This document shows positions 47,501-61,373 of a DNA stretch of 64,000 bases, in pieces. Within the stretch, counting starts at the first letter, position 1; every line of letters starts with the position of its first letter. The stretch is taken from positions 4,402,001 through 4,466,000 of the forward strand of contig NC_045127.1 of the NCBI RefSeq assembly GCF_007655135.1, in the 5' to 3' direction. Source of the stretch: Punica granatum (Eukaryota; Streptophyta; Magnoliopsida; Myrtales; Lythraceae). Under the pieces are notes generated by a model. That model was given only the letters and a program-made list of their open reading frames with translations. It was not told where the DNA came from and ran no database searches. A program made the translations under genes and the position numbers.

Positions 47501-48965
47501 ATTGGGTTCAATTCATCTTTCTTTCTACTCTTCTGCAGGTTGCATACGATTTGACTTTGTCTAGAAACATTACTGAGTGGTTGCAAAAATATGCCCTTGA
47601 GCAGCTCTCCGAGCTTTCTTCTCATCTCTTAAAGCTTTTACACGGCAATGTGAAATTGTCGGGTGGAGGCGGTTCAGTGGTTGATTTGATTTTACAGATA
47701 ATGATATCAACTCTCAAGATATCCCAGAAGAGGAAGCTTTACCAGCCTCATTTTACCCTCGCAATGGAGGGTCTCTATAAAGTGTATGAAGTGGTTAGCT
47801 TATATGATTCTACAGGATCTCATCTGACTTCTGAATATGGGCTCAACGTAATGTTGATGAGTACACCTCAGCCGATTCTGAACATGGTATATGCATATAA
47901 TACATATTTCCAATAAAATATTCTTCTTTTGTGCTTCATCGTTTTCATCTGCTTTTGTAATGGTAATGTAGGATCCAGAGAAGCTCTCGAAGTTCGTTAC
48001 GTGGGCCATCACTGTCGCTTTGAAATCAGACAACGCACAAATGCTTCAGTCTAGATTTGCTCGTGCCCATCTTGCTCTCTTCTCCCCAGAGGAAGAGACA
48101 TCTGAAGAACCTATGATGTCAAAACTCCTGCGATGGATCACGGCATCAGTAATTCTGGGGCATCTCTGTCAGAGATCTCTTTATACAGATGCCGTGGTCT
48201 CCACGAGATTGAGTTTGAGAACTCTGGAGGTGGTGTTGGAAAGCATCAAAGGATCACACAGGAGAGAAAGTAATGGAAGTTCTCCTGGCCGTGAAGAGTT
48301 TCTAATCGATGCAATGCTCTACTTTCTGCAGCTTCTCGGGACAAATTGCCGAGTGCTCCCCTCTGTTGTGTCTGCGCTATGCATGCTGCTCCTGAATTCC
48401 TCTGAAGCCACGGGTACAGCTTTTCCAACCGTTTTTATGCGACTTCTTGCTATTGCATGACGAAATGAATGAGAAAACGTGAACTTTTGATCAACAGTAA
48501 TGTTGAACGTCAAATTCTAACTTTCATGGGTTTATGCAGGAGCTGATTCGGAATTCTTCCTTCATGGCATTTCAGGATCATCAGTTCTTTCGAGGATACG
48601 ATGTCCCGCAGAAGCCAATCCCACTTGGAGATGGTAATGGCTTTATTGGAATTTTCAGCTTTCCATCTCGATCCATTCTCTTTTGCTGTTCACTGATTGA
48701 CATTAATCGTCTGTTATCATATGCTCTTTTCCTCAGGTCGTTTTATCAGCCATGGAAGGATCTGACATCGGAACGGACTGCTCTGGAGGAAATGGATGAA
48801 TATCATGCCTGTCAAACTCTGCTGGTGGCGGTTTCGAATTTCCGAGGAAGGAAACTGCCGGGTTCACAGGTTCTTTCTCCTCTAGATGTTGAGAAGTCTG
48901 GTGTATTTGAATGGGAAAGAAGCCTTATTGCAGAGCAGATGGACGGTGTGCACGTTGAATCATGA
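38573..48965 (+). CDS. URB1: URB1/Npa1-like 60S ribosome biogenesis factor
   Basis: Thirteen exons: 38573-39678, 39790-40516, 40692-41175, 41410-41561, 41673-45002, 45130-45342, 45829-46032, 46444-46647, 47258-47416, 47539-47886, 47972-48413, 48540-48633 and 48737-48965. They sum to 7692 nt (2563 aa), every phase matching. The N-terminal region (ELLRLYLRTSPKCPELLETW; KPGISYILSLISALLDHPDG) is the Npa1/URB1 60S-biogenesis domain. The C-terminal NopRA1-type region lies around 45130-46647 (RRYDPVFIMRFSLHMLSVGF; GLVAVAFCCLSSPDDGMRKL). The protein is a long alpha-solenoid with a basic/acidic insert near residues 510-600 (VKRKASSEDSD, KKRKVGNSGEDAD). URB1 works in the nucleolus in early pre-60S assembly with helicase Dbp6 and Npa2-type partners; the Arabidopsis homologue is, from memory, embryo-essential. 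The 3.3 kb fifth exon is unusually long for this gene-dense stretch. Confidence 0.92.
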
Positions 48966-49806
48966 GAGATGTTGCAGTGGACTCGGCAATCAGTTTTCCC
49001 GCAATCAAGCCGGTCCCTTGTCCAAGTGTAACATTATATTTACGATACGACACACCTACCGACAGAAACATGTACATGTACATATTTCAAACACAAGTGT
49101 CACCAGAAAGAGATCAATGCATCTGTTCTGATCAATGTCAGTTTTTCGTTCTTTCGTAGATTGTCGAATTGAGGTAGCGTGGAAGAGGTGGTGATATTGT
49201 ATCAGCTCAAATTCTTTGACGAAGTGAGCTCATTGCCTCTTCTCCAGCGACTTCCTATGGCCTGCTGGCTCAATTGTGTGTAATGACCTTATAGTCGGAA
49301 TTTAAATTCCGGGATCGAGCTATAACAGTAAATTCTATTGAAACTAATCTGAATGTATCAGAAGCCTATTAGTATTACTGATTGCTTCGATCCTCGATTT
49401 CTTCTCCGATGCTAGACTGCGAAAGAGTTTTCCCGCGCAATCTTGTAGCTCGACCGATGGCTAGGGGTGTATGGGATGGGCTGAAGCCTCTGGCCTGAAC
49501 TGGGCCAGGCCCATGATGGGGTCAAGCCCAAAAGGGCACCAGCGCCTTCAAAAGTCAAAATAGGCGCAATCCCGTAATTTGGACGGTTTCAAGGGGCAGA
49601 AATGGGAAACCATAAAAACGGAGTAGTTGGTATGGGCGTTGACCGGACCAGCGTAGGTACGAGTGGCAACCACGCGCCCAGCACACTCCCATTGAAGGAT
49701 CGAGAGTCGGAGCGCAGTGAGCTTTAACAGATCAGAAGCTTCTTCTTCTTCTTCTTCGAGCTTAACCGGGGGAAGAGAGAGAGGCAGAGGGAGAGAGAGA
49801 GGGAGA
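48966..49806. promoter_or_regulatory. URB1 3' UTR and promoter/leader of the FAX gene
   Basis: After the URB1 3' UTR, boxes TGGGCT (49477), TGGGCC (49501), GGCCCA (49508) and AGCCCA (49525) cluster about 300 bp before the FAX ATG. A CTT-repeat and GA-rich leader follow (49738-49805). Confidence 0.5.
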
Positions 49807-51247
49807 ATGCACGATTTCTGCTTCACGATCCCGTACGGGATCCTCCTGGTGGTCGGAGGGATCATGGGCTACCTGAAGAAGCGGAGCGTGGCCTCGCTCG
49901 GTGGCGGCGCTGGCGCCGGGTTGCTGCTCATCCTCGCCGGCTACCTCAGCCTCAAAGCCTACGAGAAGCGGAAGAACTCCTACTTTGCTCTGATCCTCGA
50001 GACTGGTGAGTTGAATTCAGCTCCTACGAGTTCCATGCTCCATTCCCTTTGCTGTCAGCTGGATTTCGACTTTTTGGATGGTGCTTGGTTGAATTGGTCA
50101 GATGAACATCTAGGGAAGAACACGCAGATGACGGCATATATGTGTACTTGTGACAGATTCTTGGATTATTGATGATGACAATTTGTTCATATCGAAAGGA
50201 AGAGGTTTTACCATGTGTATCCTCTTTTGGTTATTGACGATCCTCGTTTTGGTCCGAGAGCTATGAAGAATATCATTCGGGGCAGATGTTTTGGGTAGTT
50301 GCAATGGCCCCGGGTGCAGAGGACAATCGCCATTTAAGAAGAGTTGTATCATAGAACTTAGAAAAAGTAAAATGGTTGCTGGATTCCAGTAGTCGATATA
50401 ATAGCCAATGGTTACCGGTATGCTCCATGGGAAAATAAGATCAAATGAAGCCTTTCTATTGCATTATAATTGAACAATATCATGGCTTCCTTGTCATGCC
50501 TTTCTCCTCGCAGTACTCGTGCCATTGTACATTTTCATCCATACGAGTCGGTATCGTATTTTCTTGTTGATGAAGTTTTTTCCAGAACACTTTTGAGAAA
50601 CGCAGCACAATTTGAACTTCCCCTGAAAGTTTAAAACTCTTGTAGTGTACGAGAGAAGTAGGAGATGACTCATTTTCAGCCATTATGGGCTATCCAGCTG
50701 CACATATATGAATCTTAGTTTCTCGGTCCATGCTTTTCTTTGCTTTCTATTGATGGAAATATATGAGCTTGAAATGGTTTTTGTGCCTCACAGTTATTGC
50801 TGCGGTGCTTACATTTGTCATGGGACAGCGCTATATGCAGACTAATAAGATCATGCCAGCGGCTGTTGTTGCAGGATTAAGGTATGTATTCGCTCAAGAT
50901 TTTGACTGATGCCCTACACTCTTGACTGCCCTCAAATGGTTCCTCTTTGATGTGATATTTTTATGGTTTGGAAGGCGTGAATTCATTTTCCTGCTGTAGC
51001 AAGTGATTATTTGTGTTTACATGCCTCTTATATCGAACTTTTGCTGTCAGTGAGTTCCTGTCCTCTAATAGCTTCTAAATTTGCGTCTATTTTCCATCGG
51101 TTCTACTGCTATTATCCTTTTACTATCGAATGATATCCCCGGACTAATAAGACTGCCTTCTCGCCATCTTTCAGTGCTATCATGACTGGGTTCTATGTTT
51201 ACAAAATTGCGACCGGTGGCAACCATTTCCCAGCCAAGGCGGAGTAG
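49807..51247 (+). CDS. TMEM14/FATTY ACID EXPORT (FAX) family membrane protein, short type
   Basis: Exons 49807-50005, 50794-50881 and 51175-51247; 119 aa. Four hydrophobic helices are visible: GILLVVGGIMGYL (about 11-23), a Gly/Ala-rich GGGAGAGLLLILAGYLSL (about 32-49), VIAAVLTFVMG (about 67-77) and AAVVAGLSAIMTGFYVYK (about 91-108). A KKRS turn links the first two. The length and helix pattern are those of the short TMEM14 proteins (plant FAX5-7 type), which lack the plastid transit peptide of FAX1-4. FAX proteins export fatty acids across membranes; the short members are placed in ER/secretory membranes. The ATG is the first in frame after the GA-rich leader. The exact subfamily is not determined. 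Confidence 0.88.
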
Positions 51248-51990
51248 ATGCAGCAGTAAAATATTACTAACGCAAGTCCCACCCTGGAAATATATATGTC
51301 CGAATCTAAGTTTTTTAACTTTTTCAAGGTATTAGCTGCATCACAATCAAGGGTTATATGAGAGTGAGACATACTTTGACATGGGCACAGATTTCTCATC
51401 ATCTCTGTATTGTATGAGTCTCGGACTCTTTTTGCAGTCGATTTCTACCGTTCTATTGTGACGCACAAGAAATTTTGCAATTTACTGTTGCTGTCATTTT
51501 CCAAGGTTTGATTTGTTTATTAAACAAATGCTATCAATTTTATTTTCCTCGGCAAGTGGTCAAGCATGTTTTTCTTCTGGAATCATTGAATCACGTCAAC
51601 GAGATAACATCTGTAAGGCTCGACAAATTTATACAGAACCACAACATTTTAATATTCAGCGATTCGTCTTCGTCAGTACCACGGCATGAAGAAAACCATT
51701 GTGATGTTTCTTCGATAGTTAAGTTTCAACTGTTAGCGAAGGGGACCTCGAGAGAGGAGTCGGGACGACGAAGCCGATGCTCCTGCTAGCAGGGCCTTTA
51801 TATAGTTCCAAATTGTTTGGTAGCCCAATGCGAGCGGTCAGACAGGAATCATTTGGTCGTAGAGGAAAGGAGATTCTGTTCCATAACAAACAAATAGTCA
51901 GCTAAGCTCTTCCACTTATTTAATTGGCACCTCTTCCTTCAAGCCCTATTCGGAATCCTAGTAACCCTTTCCCATCCCTCACCAGAAGCC
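51248..51990. other. Intergenic region between FAX and P450 genes
   Basis: FAX 3' UTR, then a P450 promoter. TTTATATAG at 51798-51806 is a candidate TATA box about 185 bp before the P450 ATG. The frame at 51475-51789 has no domain. Confidence 0.5.
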
Positions 51991-53781
<1,791 letters not shown>

Positions 53782-54141
53782 AAAGATATAGACAAAGCTT
53801 GCAGCATTTTACCTAATCGAAGTGTGTGTGTAAAGAAAGCCAGAGCGTCGAGCTCGTTCCATTAAGGCTCAACTCGAAGCAAATGCAAACTTTATGTTTC
53901 AAATGACAAACAGTAGGGCTATTTATTCCATCCGAAATGATAAACAGTATCTATTACAATGTACATCCTGCAACACTAGGCCTATCAATTTCCTCGGCTA
54001 CTTTCTAACAATCTATTTACAGCAAATACCGACGTACTTTCTTTCAGCATTCTAATGGCTTGACATTGTCGGTAAATATTTACACAGATTAATAGGTTTT
54101 TCTAAAGAACATAATTCTGAAGAGGAGAACGTACAAATGCT
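53782..54141. other. 3' region between convergent P450 and secretory-protein genes
   Basis: Only the two 3' UTRs are expected here; nothing else seen. Confidence 0.6.
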
Positions 54142-57100
54142 TCAGCAATTTTGGGGCCTGAAATATTTAGGAGGCATAGATGGGCACCTTTCGTTCATAT
54201 GAGGATACGGGTCCATCGTATTATATCCAGGGAGTTCCATCCGATACTTTCCCCGGATCTGACAAAAGGGGAGGTTGATGTCGTCTCCATCATTACACCA
54301 CTTTGGCAAGCGGCTCGAGTTGTTCTCGAAGAATCTCAAAGAGTAGGCATCTTTTATCTGCACATTTGATATACAGAAACAATCAACAAACGCAGTGAGA
54401 AGTTCATCACCCTAAGGGAAACTGTATTTCTCTCTGATGTCTGTTGCTCTCAATCTTTACAATTCAATCCCTAATAATGAGAAGTCGGTCTTACTGATGA
54501 TATGATAGTATCATGGTTTATGTTCTACCAGTCGAATGTGTAGAAAAATGGCAGTTATTATTTCATAAGACGGCTCAATGTTCTTGTGTGAAAAGACTTA
54601 CTGTGAACTCTGTGACTTGAATAGAGTCGGCAATTGGGTCGAACAGTCCCGCCTCCTTATACATTTCGAGAATGAAAGCAATGCATGATGCTGACTTTCC
54701 ATCTGTGTATAACCAATCATCCTGCTCTGGGATGGTCAACAGTTCATCAAATGATAAGCCACGCCTTTCGGTTTCTACAAGAATATCTGGAAGCTCCAAT
54801 CCCTACATAATAAAACATCACAGAACCATTAGGATGGTGCTTTCACATATGAGAAAGAGAAACTTCACAAAGAAAATGAAGTCTTCCCTATCAGGTTGTA
54901 AAAGGGGTTCCATCAGCTCAAATTATACTAGGAAAAACTTCTTGCTCTCTATGGTTAGAAACAAACAGTGTATTACCTCAGTTCCAAGACGTTTGTTTAA
55001 GGCTTCTTTCCACAAGTTAGCAGCATAAGCAGGCTTTATTTGATTCCACACTGTCATGAAAGAAGCAACCTGAAATGGCAAAAAGCGAATTGTGAAATGG
55101 CAGTATGATTCCACAGGTTAGCAGCATGCGGTATATTTGATAAATGAAGGCTGTAACGCCCTCGTAACCCAAATAGATATTCATACCTCACTTAGTCCCA
55201 GTAATAGAAAATTGTAACCAAATGTACGTCCCACAACCCATTCCAATTAATACATTTAGTTCAGCCCTTAAGTTACTAGTTAGTAGTTATTGCATTAATA
55301 TCATGAAAAAATAACTCCAGAACACTACTTCCTCATACAAATTCTAGTCTTCACAAAACTCATAGCGTTACTCCTCATATAAATTTAGTCTTCACAAGTT
55401 CTTATATGAAGTCTTAAGTTTCTACCTGATATTCATGGGAATAATATGAAAAGTACAGGACAAAGCACTCGCTACTCCATATTATCATGGATAAGATTCA
55501 TGAGAAAGTTAAAGAGACGAGCTAAGGTTTAAGTACCAAATGAGCATCCAAGGGAGGAGGGTAATTTCCATCAATAGTGTCTATCCAACTAAAGATCATG
55601 TTATGGTAGCCATATGGCTTTCCCTCCATGCTTTTTGCATACTCCCAAGCAGCGGTCTCATTGAATTTTGCTCGCATGTCAGGGTGCAGCGGAAGCAATG
55701 CAATATGCGGATTGGAATCATCCTTCTTCAGCTCAAACTCCCACCATTCATCCCATGGCAAGATAGCAATGACGTCTTCTCCCTGTAACCAAAGACGCAA
55801 TCTTGCATAATCCACTACAAGCTCATTTGCAAACTAAAAGCCCGAGGGAAAAAGTTTGATCAATGGCTAAACCAACTTAATTTCATCATCCCTAGTTGTT
55901 TACCAATGGGAGCTGCTGGATAGAACCAAAGGCACATTTGTCAATGTGACAGTGGACAATCACCAAGAAGTAGCAACTCCAGTAGACAACTCATAGTAAA
56001 CCTCATCAATCATAGGTATAATGCAGAAAAGAATTCCAACTTTCAAACTTGTGGATAAAGATAATAACTGTAGAAGGAAGAGGAAACACAGGAACATAAT
56101 GAAAATTTGGAGAAACTATCACAAAATGGCAAACTTTGGTGTATTCTATGGTCAAACCTGTTCGTTCTCATTCCCTGATTCACCGATCCAGAGCTTTCCC
56201 TCTGAGTCCCTTAAGCATACTGCAGTGTGACCAGCGTAGGCTCCACTGACCCACTTCTCCAATGTCTCAAAACCACCCCACCGCCCTCGTATTTTTGATA
56301 TCGCTAGAAAATCCCCAGAATGAATATCATCGACAGTGACATTTGTCACCCAAGGTTGAGGGCGCTGCTTGAAGGTAGCACCCATGTGCTTCTTGAGGAA
56401 TCCAATGTTGGAATTCTCACCCCACCCTGTGTTCGTAAACAACGGGAAGACATCCCACAGCGCTTGAAGCGTTCCGAGCATCCCAGCTTCCATGAGGAAG
56501 ATTGAAACTCCCCTGTTTTTAACCTGAACTTTGGAAAATTGAATGAGCATGTCTTGGTAAACCATGAATTAGGGATAAGAAATGCCATGAGACGATCACT
56601 GACAACTTACATATTCAAACTCCGCTTTCCCTTCCCATTCCTTGATCTCAAGTGTGTGCTCTCGGGACAAGAAGTAGTAATCCCACGTCACACGGTATGG
56701 AGTAGCAAACACATAGAGATCCATACAAGTCCAACTGTGGGCTTTGCTAACCTGGAAGAGCATTAAATAACGACAGCACGCGATTATTGTTGTAAGATTG
56801 GAATTATATCACAGCCTGACCAACATGCCAGAGCCCGCTTATCGGGTTAAGGTGCCATAATTCCTCAGTAAACAATTGTAAAGAGTAAAGACTAAAGAGA
56901 ATTCATCTACTTGCAGTTAACCGGTTACGCTAATCAAGCAAACAGATAAATATCATCAAATTCCTGCATCGGCGGATCTCGATAATCCTACAAAGCATCA
57001 ATTGAACGACAAACCAAACAGGCAGAGGGATTGAAGTTGTAGTCGAACCTCGATATGAACAGTGCCGCCTCCGAATTCACTCCCAGTTTTATTGTGGAAC

Positions 57101-57417
57101 TCAATCCATGCAGTGTTGTTGTTAAAGCACGCGCCTTTCCAGCTCAATTTGGTGCCATTGCCGGACGGTTCGGAGGCGGCGCCGACGAAGGAGGGGAGGA
57201 GGTCGACAGCGCCACGGAGGCGGTTGAGGATTGGCCAAGACACCTGTCTAGGCAGCAGGGGGAGAACGTCCCCAGGGTGAAAAGGGAGTTTCGCGGCGCG
57301 GGAGTTCGGAACATGGAGAGAGACAACGAAGAGGAAAAGGAAGAGGAAGAAGAAGAAAGAAGCCGAAGATGAAGACGAAGAAGCAGCGGCCATGGCGGTG
57401 CGCCCGAAACCGAACAA
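54142..57417 (-). CDS. Plant-conserved secreted glycoprotein with possible permuted NlpC/P60-like fold
   Basis: Exons (minus) 57417-57049, 56751-56611, 56523-56158, 55782-55537, 55069-54977, 54802-54602 and 54357-54142; 543 aa (535 if the second Met, 57393, is used). A signal peptide (FFFFLFLFLFVVSL) and six or more N-glycosylation sequons (NGT, NNT, NKT, NVT, NET, NSS) indicate the secretory pathway. The Arabidopsis homologues (from memory At4g27020 and At5g54870) carry the name inositol-trisphosphate 5-phosphatase, but I see none of the IPPase motifs. Instead, HSGDFLAIS (Gly-Asp 240-241), YAGHTAVCL (His269), WIGES (Glu285) and later SASCIAFILEMYKEAGLF (Cys445) follow the order of permuted NlpC/P60 (YiiX/YebB-like) hydrolases. 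That fold and the triad are my inference. Tryptophan-rich segments (WDEWWEF, WDYYF) surround it. Function unknown. Confidence 0.85.
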
Positions 57418-58170
57418 TAGAGAGAGAGAGAGAGGATAGGCAAAGGAAGGAAGAGAGGGGAAGGGTGGACGTCAGGGCTGCGCCATTGATGAGCCTTGGA
57501 CGCATGGAAATGAATGGGGGAAGTTTTCTGCCATTAATGGACAAAAAAGGTTCCGTGATAGTTTTTTTTTTTTTTTTTGTAATGCCAGTTCTTCCGAAAC
57601 TAACAACCGAAATATGCCGAATCAGAAGCAATGGCATGAATAGTAATTTTGGGAGAAATCGTCAGAGCCGTTTGGAGGGCATTCGGCAGGGGTAGTTCTG
57701 TAACAGTTATTACAGTTGATTAAACTTACCACCCCGTGAGGAAGGAGAGAAGGACAAATGTAAATGGCATAGCTACATAATCGTTAATGATTCGGAGGTC
57801 AACAAATGTTTGGTTCCGCTTTTGTTAAGAACACGAACTAATCCGTGTTAGACTCCTGGGTGGTGTTCGACCAAGAATCATACTTGAAGGAAAGGGTCAT
57901 CACTTGCAAGTGCCATAGATTGCCACTTTTAAGAGAAGTTTCCACCAATTCATACATTTGGTACTCGGACTGTCATATGATCCCGGAAAGACATTGCAAT
58001 GCGGTGTAACAACTACCGTAAATCAGCCAAACCAAAAACAACAGAAATTCCTGGTACAAAAATAAACAGGATTGTCATAAGATACAGGGTGTGTAGCATA
58101 GCAGTCAAAGATGATGCTTCACGAAGATCACATTAATATCCTCTTCGAACAGCATCAGAGGTAGCTGCTT
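57418..58170. other. Promoter of the secretory-protein gene and VPS22 3' region
   Basis: A GA-rich leader (57418-57470) lies just upstream of the minus-strand start. A poly-T tract is at 57562-57579. The rest is the VPS22 3' UTR and spacer; no gene seen. Confidence 0.5.
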
Positions 58171-60389
58171 TTAAGCATCAGTAACGACAGTTGATGAGAT
58201 GGAAGATACACACGGGAACCAGTACCGACGCTTCCCATCTCTATGTCCATCGTCAATCATTGCAAAACCTTCCTGCACCATCCACACGATTTTATGAGAC
58301 AAATGTGTTTGTATGGATGCCCAAGTGAAAACTTAATACCGTGAAATGGATGCGGATCCCATATTTGTCCAAGAAAAATCGGATGGTTGAGATTCATTAT
58401 TCCGATAAAGAAGATACAACTTTGGAATAAAAGAGGTAATGGTTGGCTTACATCTAATAAAGTTTCAAGGGTATCAATGGCACGGCCTGAGGTCCATGAC
58501 AGCCGTCTCTCCACCTCATCAACAGTCACATAGCCTTGTCCCTACAACCAAAGTAAGTCCAAGGTAGTTTTAGATAATCATCAGGCATATTCTAGAACGG
58601 TGGCATATCAATAATCAGAGATGACAAGCTGTACGACTCTACATCTTCATGGATAATCCACTGGTTGCTTACAAATGCAACTACATACACGTCATGCACA
58701 AAGGAGATTTAAGCGATAGATGGGAGAGGAATATCAAGCATCGAAGCAACTATACTGAAAATGAAGGAAAACGAGAAGTTTGCTATACCTGGGCAAGCTC
58801 TATGATCTCATTATGGTCTTTGTTCAGCTCAGTTGGGACAGATCGAACTAGTTTTTTCTTCCCAACGGATATTACCTCGAAACCACTTCCCAGTACCTGA
58901 AAGTGAAATGCAATTTGTATGACCATAACTCCTGTAGTATCATTGTCTTCTTCGACCATACAACTTTAGAAACATAAATCGAGATTTTATGGTCATAATT
59001 GAATACGAATTTTTCTTAAGCTGGGCGGGATTGGAGCCTAGGTGCTGCAAGTGTGAAAACCAAAAATAATGCATGTCAGACATGCAAAAGTTTCAGCTAA
59101 TACGGTTAGGATACTTTATTCTTGCTTTTAAGTTATCAACAGTCTTCTACTCAAAATTGGGGTTGAAAAGCATAACGAGGGGCACTTCCACAAGACAGTT
59201 ACAATGTTCCAATGACAACAAAAATTTCAGAACACAACCTTAATGACCCTGCTACTATAATATTACTATCAATGGTCACCACAGAATATAAAGAAAAATG
59301 AGTGTGTAAATATGAGGATGTCTTCCAGAAAAACAAATAAGAGTGCAGGTCTGAAGGCTGCACAAGTGTAAGGTGAGAGGCAGTAATTTCCATAACTGCC
59401 GACATCACAGACCTTTAGTTTACTTATTGCACGCAAGCAATCATCCTCAGACACGGCTTCACGAGAAGTTTTTCGCTTATGACGTAGGAGAGTGCAGAGT
59501 TCCTGCAGGTTGATCAAACCCCCATTATGAGGTCTTGTTCCCAAACAAATCTCAACAATTTGCACTCCTGCCTAACCAAATGGCCATGTTTCAGAACTTA
59601 GAAATCCAACAACTGGTCACCTATTAATATCCCTAGCAACAGCAGTAGCATCTATCAATGGATTTAGAAGAAGAGGACAATACCAACCAAGTTCATAGTA
59701 GAAGTCACCGATGCCCAACAGCTCTGCCCAGAAACCTTTGTTTGATGCCAGGGGATCTACTCCAACTTTAGCACACATCTCATGGAACTGTGACCTGAAC
59801 GCAGGGTTCTTTCGAATGTCATTCTGCACAAGGCAGCCGCAAAGAGCGATGAGCAGATCGGAAATGTCACTTTTAAGAGTGCCGAAATTTTTTTATCTTT
59901 CCGGTAGATAAGAATCCTGAAAATATAACTAGTGAACTTCTGCTCTATCATGATCTTAGGCAGCTAATACCAAACAAATGGAATGAGCAACTCTGACATG
60001 AAAACCTTTCCTCAAGGACTATGCTTTCAGCTAATTTCCATAAAATCTGAACTTTACGACTAATCGAAAAGCATATCGTAAATGCATCAAGTTCAATGGC
60101 GATTAGAGGAAGCTGAAAAGACCTTGTGTTTGAGAGCGAAATCCTCTAATTGAGAGCGGAAGGTAGCGAGCTGCTCCTTCATGAGGTCGGTCCTGATCTT
60201 GGCTACATTTTCTCCGAGCAATCGGAACTGATCCTGCACGATTGTGAGGGACAGGTAGACAATTGATAAGCAGACGTCGACGGTGCCATGGCAGAGAAAT
60301 GCCAAGACACGAGGGGAGGGAAGGGAAGGGAAGCAAACCCTAGCAGCAGCAGCGCCCTGTAAGCCTGCGATTCCAGGTCGTCTCCTCAT
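58171..60389 (-). CDS. VPS22: ESCRT-II subunit VPS22/SNF8 (EAP30 family)
   Basis: Exons (minus) 60389-60339, 60233-60123, 59823-59688, 59567-59413, 58896-58789, 58541-58452 and 58272-58171; 753 nt, 250 aa, all phases consistent. The N-terminus [20 protein letters not shown] and blocks [40 protein letters not shown] and [18 protein letters not shown] are the EAP30/SNF8 signature. Two winged-helix domains occupy roughly 70-250, ending RRYWFPC. The protein pairs with VPS25 and VPS36 in ESCRT-II, which sorts ubiquitinated cargo into multivesicular bodies in the endosomal membrane. The length equals that expected for the plant family, and no residue change stands out. The start is the first Met of the conserved N-terminus. 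Confidence 0.95.
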
Positions 60390-60585
60390 CCTTCCTCTCT
60401 CGTCTTGTCGACTCTCAATCCCAGAGGAATGGTCAGAGCTCCGCTGCGTGCATTTTGCAGAAGTAATTAATGATCATCGAATGGGCTTGCCAGTCAGATA
60501 ATTTTAGAACGAAGCAAAGTGAAAGTTAAAGTTAAATTTTATTGTACTAAACAAATATTTCATATTGTGGAGTAAAGATCACCAA
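60390..60585. other. Region between VPS22 start and tRNA gene
   Basis: VPS22 leader and promoter (minus strand) running into an AT-rich spacer before the tRNA. A telo-box-like AAACCCTAG lies just inside, at 60335-60343. Confidence 0.4.
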
Positions 60586-60657
60586 ATCAAAGTGGCGCAG
60601 CGGAAGCGTGGTGGGCCCATAACCCACAGGTCCCAGGATCGAAACCTGGCTTTGATA
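60586..60657 (+). tRNA. Initiator tRNA-Met (CAU)
   Basis: A 72-nt cloverleaf can be folded. The acceptor stem is ATCAAAG/CTTTGAT, the D arm lies in GGCGCAGCGGAAGC, the anticodon stem is GTGGG/CCCAC with loop CCCATAA (anticodon CAT 60618-60620), the T arm is CAGG/CCTG with loop ATCGAAA, and the discriminator is A. The A1-T72 pair and A at position 54 of the T loop are initiator features. Compared with the usual plant sequence as I remember it (ATCAGAG..CTCTGAT), one acceptor pair is A-T instead of G-C, changed on both sides. A- and B-box promoters are internal (GGCGCAGCGG, GGATCGAAACC). Confidence 0.95.
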
Positions 60658-60680
60658 ATTCAGAGAAAAGCTTCTAAAAC

Positions 60681-61022
60681 CATTATTTTTGCAATTTATT
60701 GGTATTTTTTGTGTTATGTCGTTTAATTATCTTACTTTTCATTATCACCTCACATTTTTTAAAATTACTTTAAATACATTTTGGTTCAGATTTCGTATGG
60801 GGAGAATTCTTCAAATTTCGTAAGTCCATAATTATTATGACCATAAACATGTCTATTTTTGCAATTTTTTTGGTATTTTTGTAATATGTCATTTACTTTA
60901 TTTTACTTTTCATTATCACCACACTTTTTTATTATTTTAAATACATTTTGGTTCAGATTTCTTGTGGGGAGAATTCTTCAAAATTCGTCTCGTAAGTCCA
61001 TAATTATTATGACTCTAAACAT
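60681..61022. repeat. Head-to-tail duplication, two ~170 bp copies
   Basis: Copies span about 60681-60850 and 60852-61022. Shared landmarks are ttttgcaattt, acttttcattatcacc, aaatacattttggttcagat, ggggagaattcttcaaa, taagtccataattattatga and taaacatgt. Small indels separate them. The pair lies directly 3' of the tRNA gene and is non-coding. Confidence 0.9.
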
Positions 61023-61060
61023 GTACTGCATTAAGGGCAATACTACTGCTTGATGTGCTC

Positions 61061-61171
61061 ATGATAGTCTTGTGCTTGTGTTACTTCCATCAGAGGAAAA
61101 ATGCCAGGAAGAACCCGAAACAAGAACAAGAAGATGTCGATCACCAAATCGCTTCAGCCATCATATCTTAA
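61061..61171 (+). other. Unassigned 36-codon open frame
   Basis: ATG at 61061 and TAA at 61169. A hydrophobic start (MIVLCLCYF) is followed by a charged basic-then-acidic stretch (HQRKNARKNPKQEQEDVD) and ends ASAIIS. It resembles the end of a membrane protein tail. An upstream in-frame stop (61014-61016) limits extension unless a splice acceptor intervenes. It lies in the 3' flank of the minus-strand transporter. No homologue is recognised, so it may be chance. Confidence 0.15.
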
Positions 61172-61373
61172 TTAACTGTACTATGGAGTTATACAAGAAG
61201 GACCCATTGTCAGCTTTGACTCCTGAAGGTATCGCTGCCAACTCATACCACTTCTCAGCATAAGCCAATTGATTTCTGAGAGGGCTCTACCTATTTATTT
61301 TATGGAAAAAGAAAACCGCATCGTAAAAACTCTATTTGTGTACTCTGCTAAAAATGTCGATTATGATCTCTGC

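Noticed and set aside
57055..57372. Glu/Arg-rich plus-strand frame
   Set aside because: Shadow of the first exon of the secretory glycoprotein on the minus strand.
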